This document shows positions 8,401-9,199 of a DNA stretch of 9,199 bases, piece by piece; position 1 is the stretch's first letter, and each line of letters starts with the position of its first letter. Location: contig DITC01000041.1 of assembly GCA_002422685.1 (NCBI GenBank), positions 1 through 9,199 on the forward strand, written 5' to 3'. Position numbers and translations under genes: made by a program. The notes under the pieces were generated by a model. That model was given only the letters and a program-made list of their open reading frames with translations, was not told the DNA's origin and did not search any database. The DNA comes from Thauera sp. UBA6194 (GTDB lineage Bacteria > Pseudomonadota > Gammaproteobacteria > Burkholderiales > Rhodocyclaceae).

Positions 8401-8847
8401 CACCAGAAAATCGACGCTGGCCGCGGGCGCACGCGGAATCGCAGCGAGGTAGGCGTCGAACCGGGGGCCGAGCGCCGCGGCCGGCGCCTTCGCCAGGTAA
8501 GGGGCCAGTTCGGTGAGTTGCCAGTCTTCGTACTTGAAGGGAATCTTCTCGGCATAGGGCTCGAGAAAGAAGTCGAACGGGTTGATGACCGACATCTCGG
8601 CCACCAGATCGACCTCGACGCGCAGTTCGGTGGTTTTTTCCGGAAAGACGAGGCGAGCGAGGTAGTTTGCCTGCGGATCCTGCTGCCAGTTGATGAAGTG
8701 CTCGGCGGGCTCGACCTTCAGCGAGTAGGCGTGGATCGGCGTGCGGCAATGCGGGGCCGGACGCAGGCGCACGACCTGGGGCGACAGCGTCACCGGACGG
8801 TCGTAGCGGTAATGGGTGATATGACTCAGTTTGACGTGAATGGACAC
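5497..8847 (-). CDS. Transglutaminase-like / DUF2126 fusion protein
   Basis: A 1116-residue protein. Residues 1-110 are the bacterial transglutaminase N-terminal region (LSHITHYRYDRPVTLSPQ... LRPAPHCRT). The transglutaminase core follows with catalytic Cys183 (SGSCRDSAW), His232 (DLHAWCEL) and Asp248 (GLDPTSG). From about residue 290 to the end is DUF2126, with LTQGGEPTFVS (330-340), WYPGEQLPRW (394-403), DGRHTGTGGGNHFVLGG (721-737) and LLELRAFEMPPH (850-861). I recall that DUF2126 has been assigned to the glutamine-synthetase-like carboxylate-amine ligase fold; the G-rich GGGNH and ExR motifs are compatible with that, but this is inference. The fusion would couple a bond-forming ligase with a thiol hydrolase/transferase. 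The start is a GTG at 8847 with GAGG five bases upstream; no nearer ATG preserves the conserved N-terminus. It is the first gene of the cluster, and the next gene follows six bases after its stop. No signal peptide is visible. Confidence 0.93.
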   Translation of the reverse strand: MSIHVKLSHITHYRYDRPVTLSPQVVRLRPAPHCRTPIHAYSLKVEPAEHFINWQQDPQANYLARLVFPEKTTELRVEVDLVAEMSVINPFDFFLEPYAEKIPFKYEDWQLTELAPYLAKAPAAALGPRFDAYLAAIPRAPAASVDFLVALNQRLQEDIAYLVRLKPGVQTPEETLTLASGSCRDSAWLLVQLLRHLGLAARFVSGYLIQLTPDVKSLDGPSGTEVDFTDLHAWCELYLPGAGWVGLDPTSGLFAGEGHIPVACTPEPSSAAPITGFSDECECEFEHHMKVERVWEAPRVTKPYTDEQWAAIEALGHLIDGDLAAHDVRLTQGGEPTFVSLDDRDGAAWNSDALDPQDRDASKPSKRTLAENLMFRLKDHYAPLGLLHFGQGKWYPGEQLPRWSLNCYWRRDGEALWRNPDLLARETSGTQVDAETAGRFLASVAERLGLDAKWMMPAYEDIFYYLWRERRLPANVDPFDSRVDDALERARLTRIFEQGLTEVVGHVLPIARATRRDGPRWQSGSWFLRPERLYLIPGDSSIGYRLPLDSQPWADKAEYPWIYQPDPNQGFAALPSYVALRAQWPSGATAAPAAPSARGDDERSPDAFESAGWITRSAMCAEPRGGLLHLFMPPITALEDYLEIVAAVEATAEAFTLPVILEGYTPPSDPRLAHFSVTPAPGVIEVIVQPSADWDELVERTSFLYEQAHQSRLSTEKFMLDGRHTGTGGGNHFVLGGATPADSPFLRRPDLLRSLVSYWHNHPSLSYLFSGMFIGPTSQAPRVDEARHDSVHELEVAFQQFPEVGKAVPPWLIDRLLRNLLIDATGNTHRAEFCIDKLYSPDGPVGRHGLLELRAFEMPPHARMSLAQQLLLRALVARFWQHPYAPDRLRRWGTELHDRFLLPHWVAEDFRDVIDELRDFGYPVVFDWFAPHFEFRFPKYGEFAARGVEVELRMALEPWHVMGEEGAPGGTVRYVDSSVERLQVKVSGLNDDRHVLACNGRTVPLQPTGRVGEFVAGVRYRAWQPPSCLHPTIGVHAPLVFDLVDGWMQRSMGGCVYHVAHPGGRNYETYPVNPYEAEGRRLARFTTTGHTPGRVAVPESVRNADFPFTLDLRRQG

Positions 8848-8852
8848 GGGGG

Positions 8853-8856
8853 CCTC
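8853..8856 (-). promoter_or_regulatory. Ribosome binding site for the GTG-started transglutaminase/DUF2126 gene
   Basis: GAGG on the minus strand followed by five C bases and the GTG start at 8847. It is short and weak, but it sits at usable spacing and supports the GTG, because translation from there yields the N-terminus expected for the family. Confidence 0.5.
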
Positions 8857-8887
8857 GTTTGCAGCGTATTGGGCGATGCCCTACCCC

Positions 8888-8903
8888 AGCAAGAAGCATG
8901 CTA
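8888..8903 (-). promoter_or_regulatory. Sigma-54-like promoter candidate for the first transcription unit
   Basis: On the minus strand, 8903 to 8888 reads TAGCATG, then CTTC, then TTGCT. The -12 element matches the consensus fully and the -24 element at five of seven positions, with correct spacing. One of the two normally invariant -24 G bases is an A, which weakens the call. The predicted start is near 8877, 30 bp before the GTG codon, and the NtrC-type site at 9009-9025 would be centred about 140 bp upstream, a normal enhancer distance. Confidence 0.45.
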
Positions 8904-9008
8904 TCGACAGCGAAGGCGCCCATTCGCTGAAATCGCCGCCCTCCGGGCGTTCCGCGGGCCGCTTCGCATGTGGTGAGCGCGCGGTCAGCGCACCATTTCC
9001 GCAAACAA

Positions 9009-9025
9009 CGCACCAGCGTGGTGCA
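9009..9025. promoter_or_regulatory. NtrC-type enhancer site in the divergent intergenic region
   Basis: CGCACCAGCGTGGTGCA matches TGCACC-N5-GGTGCA at 11 of 12 positions. Its core, GCACCA-GCG-TGGTGC, is a perfect 6-bp inverted repeat and differs only in the central three bases from the first enteric glnA enhancer core as I remember it. It lies upstream of the cluster's first gene and about 40 bp from the -35 box of the divergent tRNA promoter. Confidence 0.6.
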
Positions 9026-9040
9026 TCTGATCAAGCTGTC

Positions 9041-9064
9041 TCCGCCACGTGCTCCGCCACGTGC
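9041..9064. repeat. Perfect 12-bp tandem duplication
   Basis: TCCGCCACGTGC occurs twice head to tail (9041-9052 and 9053-9064), each copy containing the 6-bp palindrome CACGTG. The second copy abuts the -35 box of the tRNA promoter exactly. It could be a replication-slippage product or a doubled regulator site; nothing in the sequence decides between them. Confidence 0.9.
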
Positions 9065-9093
9065 TTGACGTAAGGCCATGCGCCTCCTAAAAT
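9065..9093 (+). promoter_or_regulatory. Sigma-70 promoter of the tRNA-Val gene
   Basis: The -35 box TTGACG (9065-9070) is separated by the optimal 17 bp from the -10 box TAAAAT (9088-9093). Each box differs from consensus at one position. The predicted start is near 9100, giving a leader of about 12 bases before the tRNA. The bases right after the -10 box (GCGGCC) form the GC-rich discriminator typical of stable-RNA promoters under stringent control. Confidence 0.85.
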
Positions 9094-9111
9094 GCGGCCT
9101 CTTTTGTGGAA

Positions 9112-9186
9112 GGGCGGTTAGCTCAGCGGTAGAGCACTGCCTTCACACGGCAGGGGTCACTGGTTCGATCCCAGTACCGCCCACCA
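9112..9186 (+). tRNA. tRNA-Val (anticodon CAC)
   Basis: The sequence folds into a complete cloverleaf. The acceptor stem GGGCGGT pairs perfectly with ACCGCCC (9176-9182). The D stem is GCTC/GAGC, the anticodon stem CTGCC/GGCAG encloses loop TTCACAC with anticodon CAC at 9144-9146, and the T stem ACTGG/CCAGT encloses TTCGATC. Discriminator A is followed by an encoded CCA (9184-9186). Total length is 75 bases including CCA. Anticodon CAC reads the GUG valine codon, heavily used in a GC-rich genome. It is transcribed away from the ligase cluster and has its own sigma-70 promoter. Confidence 0.97.
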
Positions 9187-9199
9187 GCGCACATGCGCT
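9186..9199 (+). other. Small inverted repeat directly after the tRNA, cut by the window edge
   Basis: AGCGCA and TGCGCT form a perfect inverted repeat separated by two bases, starting at the last base of CCA. It could be the start of a processing hairpin or terminator for the tRNA transcript, but any following T run would lie outside the window. Confidence 0.25.

Noticed and set aside
8945..8961. Alternative GG-N10-GC pair on the minus strand (CGGCCCG ... ACGCC) as the sigma-54 promoter of the first gene
   Set aside because: The -24 half resembles consensus, but the -12 half matches little beyond the GC dinucleotide, and such pairs are frequent by chance in GC-rich DNA. The element at 8903-8888 has a full TTGCT and is preferred.
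9010..9024. The inverted repeat GCACCA-GCG-TGGTGC as a transcription terminator
   Set aside because: There is no T run on either side and no gene ends here; its sequence and position fit an NtrC-type operator better.
8840..9073. Small plus-strand open frame of 77 codons across the divergent intergenic region
   Set aside because: It overlaps the NtrC-type site, the tandem repeat and the start of the tRNA promoter, has no convincing ribosome binding site, and resembles no family I know.

Overview
The window is GC-rich DNA of a type seen in betaproteobacteria. The combination of GC-rich codon use, a tRNA-Val(CAC) with encoded CCA, and sigma-54/NtrC-like promoter elements would fit the Rhodocyclales (Thauera/Azoarcus-like), but the genus is inferred, not shown. 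Nearly the whole window is one minus-strand cluster of five genes. They encode predicted ATP-dependent peptide/amide-bond ligases and transglutaminase-like enzymes, all without signal peptides and therefore probably cytoplasmic. A single plus-strand tRNA-Val gene lies at the right edge, transcribed divergently.

Reading in the direction of transcription (right to left): a 1116-aa fusion of an N-terminal transglutaminase-like protease/transferase unit with a DUF2126 region (8847-5497); an 882-aa fusion of a circularly permuted ATP-grasp ligase with an alpha-E domain (5490-2842); a 312-aa transglutaminase-like protein (2829-1891); a 130-bp gap carrying regulatory sites; a 482-aa stand-alone circularly permuted ATP-grasp protein (1760-312); and the first 90 codons of a stand-alone alpha-E protein that runs off the left edge (272-1). 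The locus thus carries both a fused and a split version of the ATP-grasp/alpha-E pair, together with two transglutaminase-like enzymes. Families like these are predicted to form and process peptide or isopeptide bonds, but no substrate is known to me.

The most interesting signal is regulatory. The 130-bp gap holds a near-consensus sigma-54 promoter (TGGCACG, then TTTT, then CTGCT; 1802-1787) for the split ATP-grasp/alpha-E unit. About 84 and 119 bp upstream of the predicted start site are one strong and one weaker NtrC-type inverted repeat, 35 bp apart. The 264-bp region ahead of the first gene has another NtrC-type repeat (9009-9025) and a weaker sigma-54-like element (8888-8903). Together these suggest that the cluster is two transcription units, both induced by nitrogen limitation. 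The same intergenic region contains a textbook sigma-70 promoter for the tRNA, preceded by a perfect 12-bp tandem duplication.

No mobile elements, CRISPR arrays or pseudogenes were seen. The only stretches without genes are the 264-bp divergent region (8848-9111) and the 130-bp gap (1761-1890), and both are described feature by feature.
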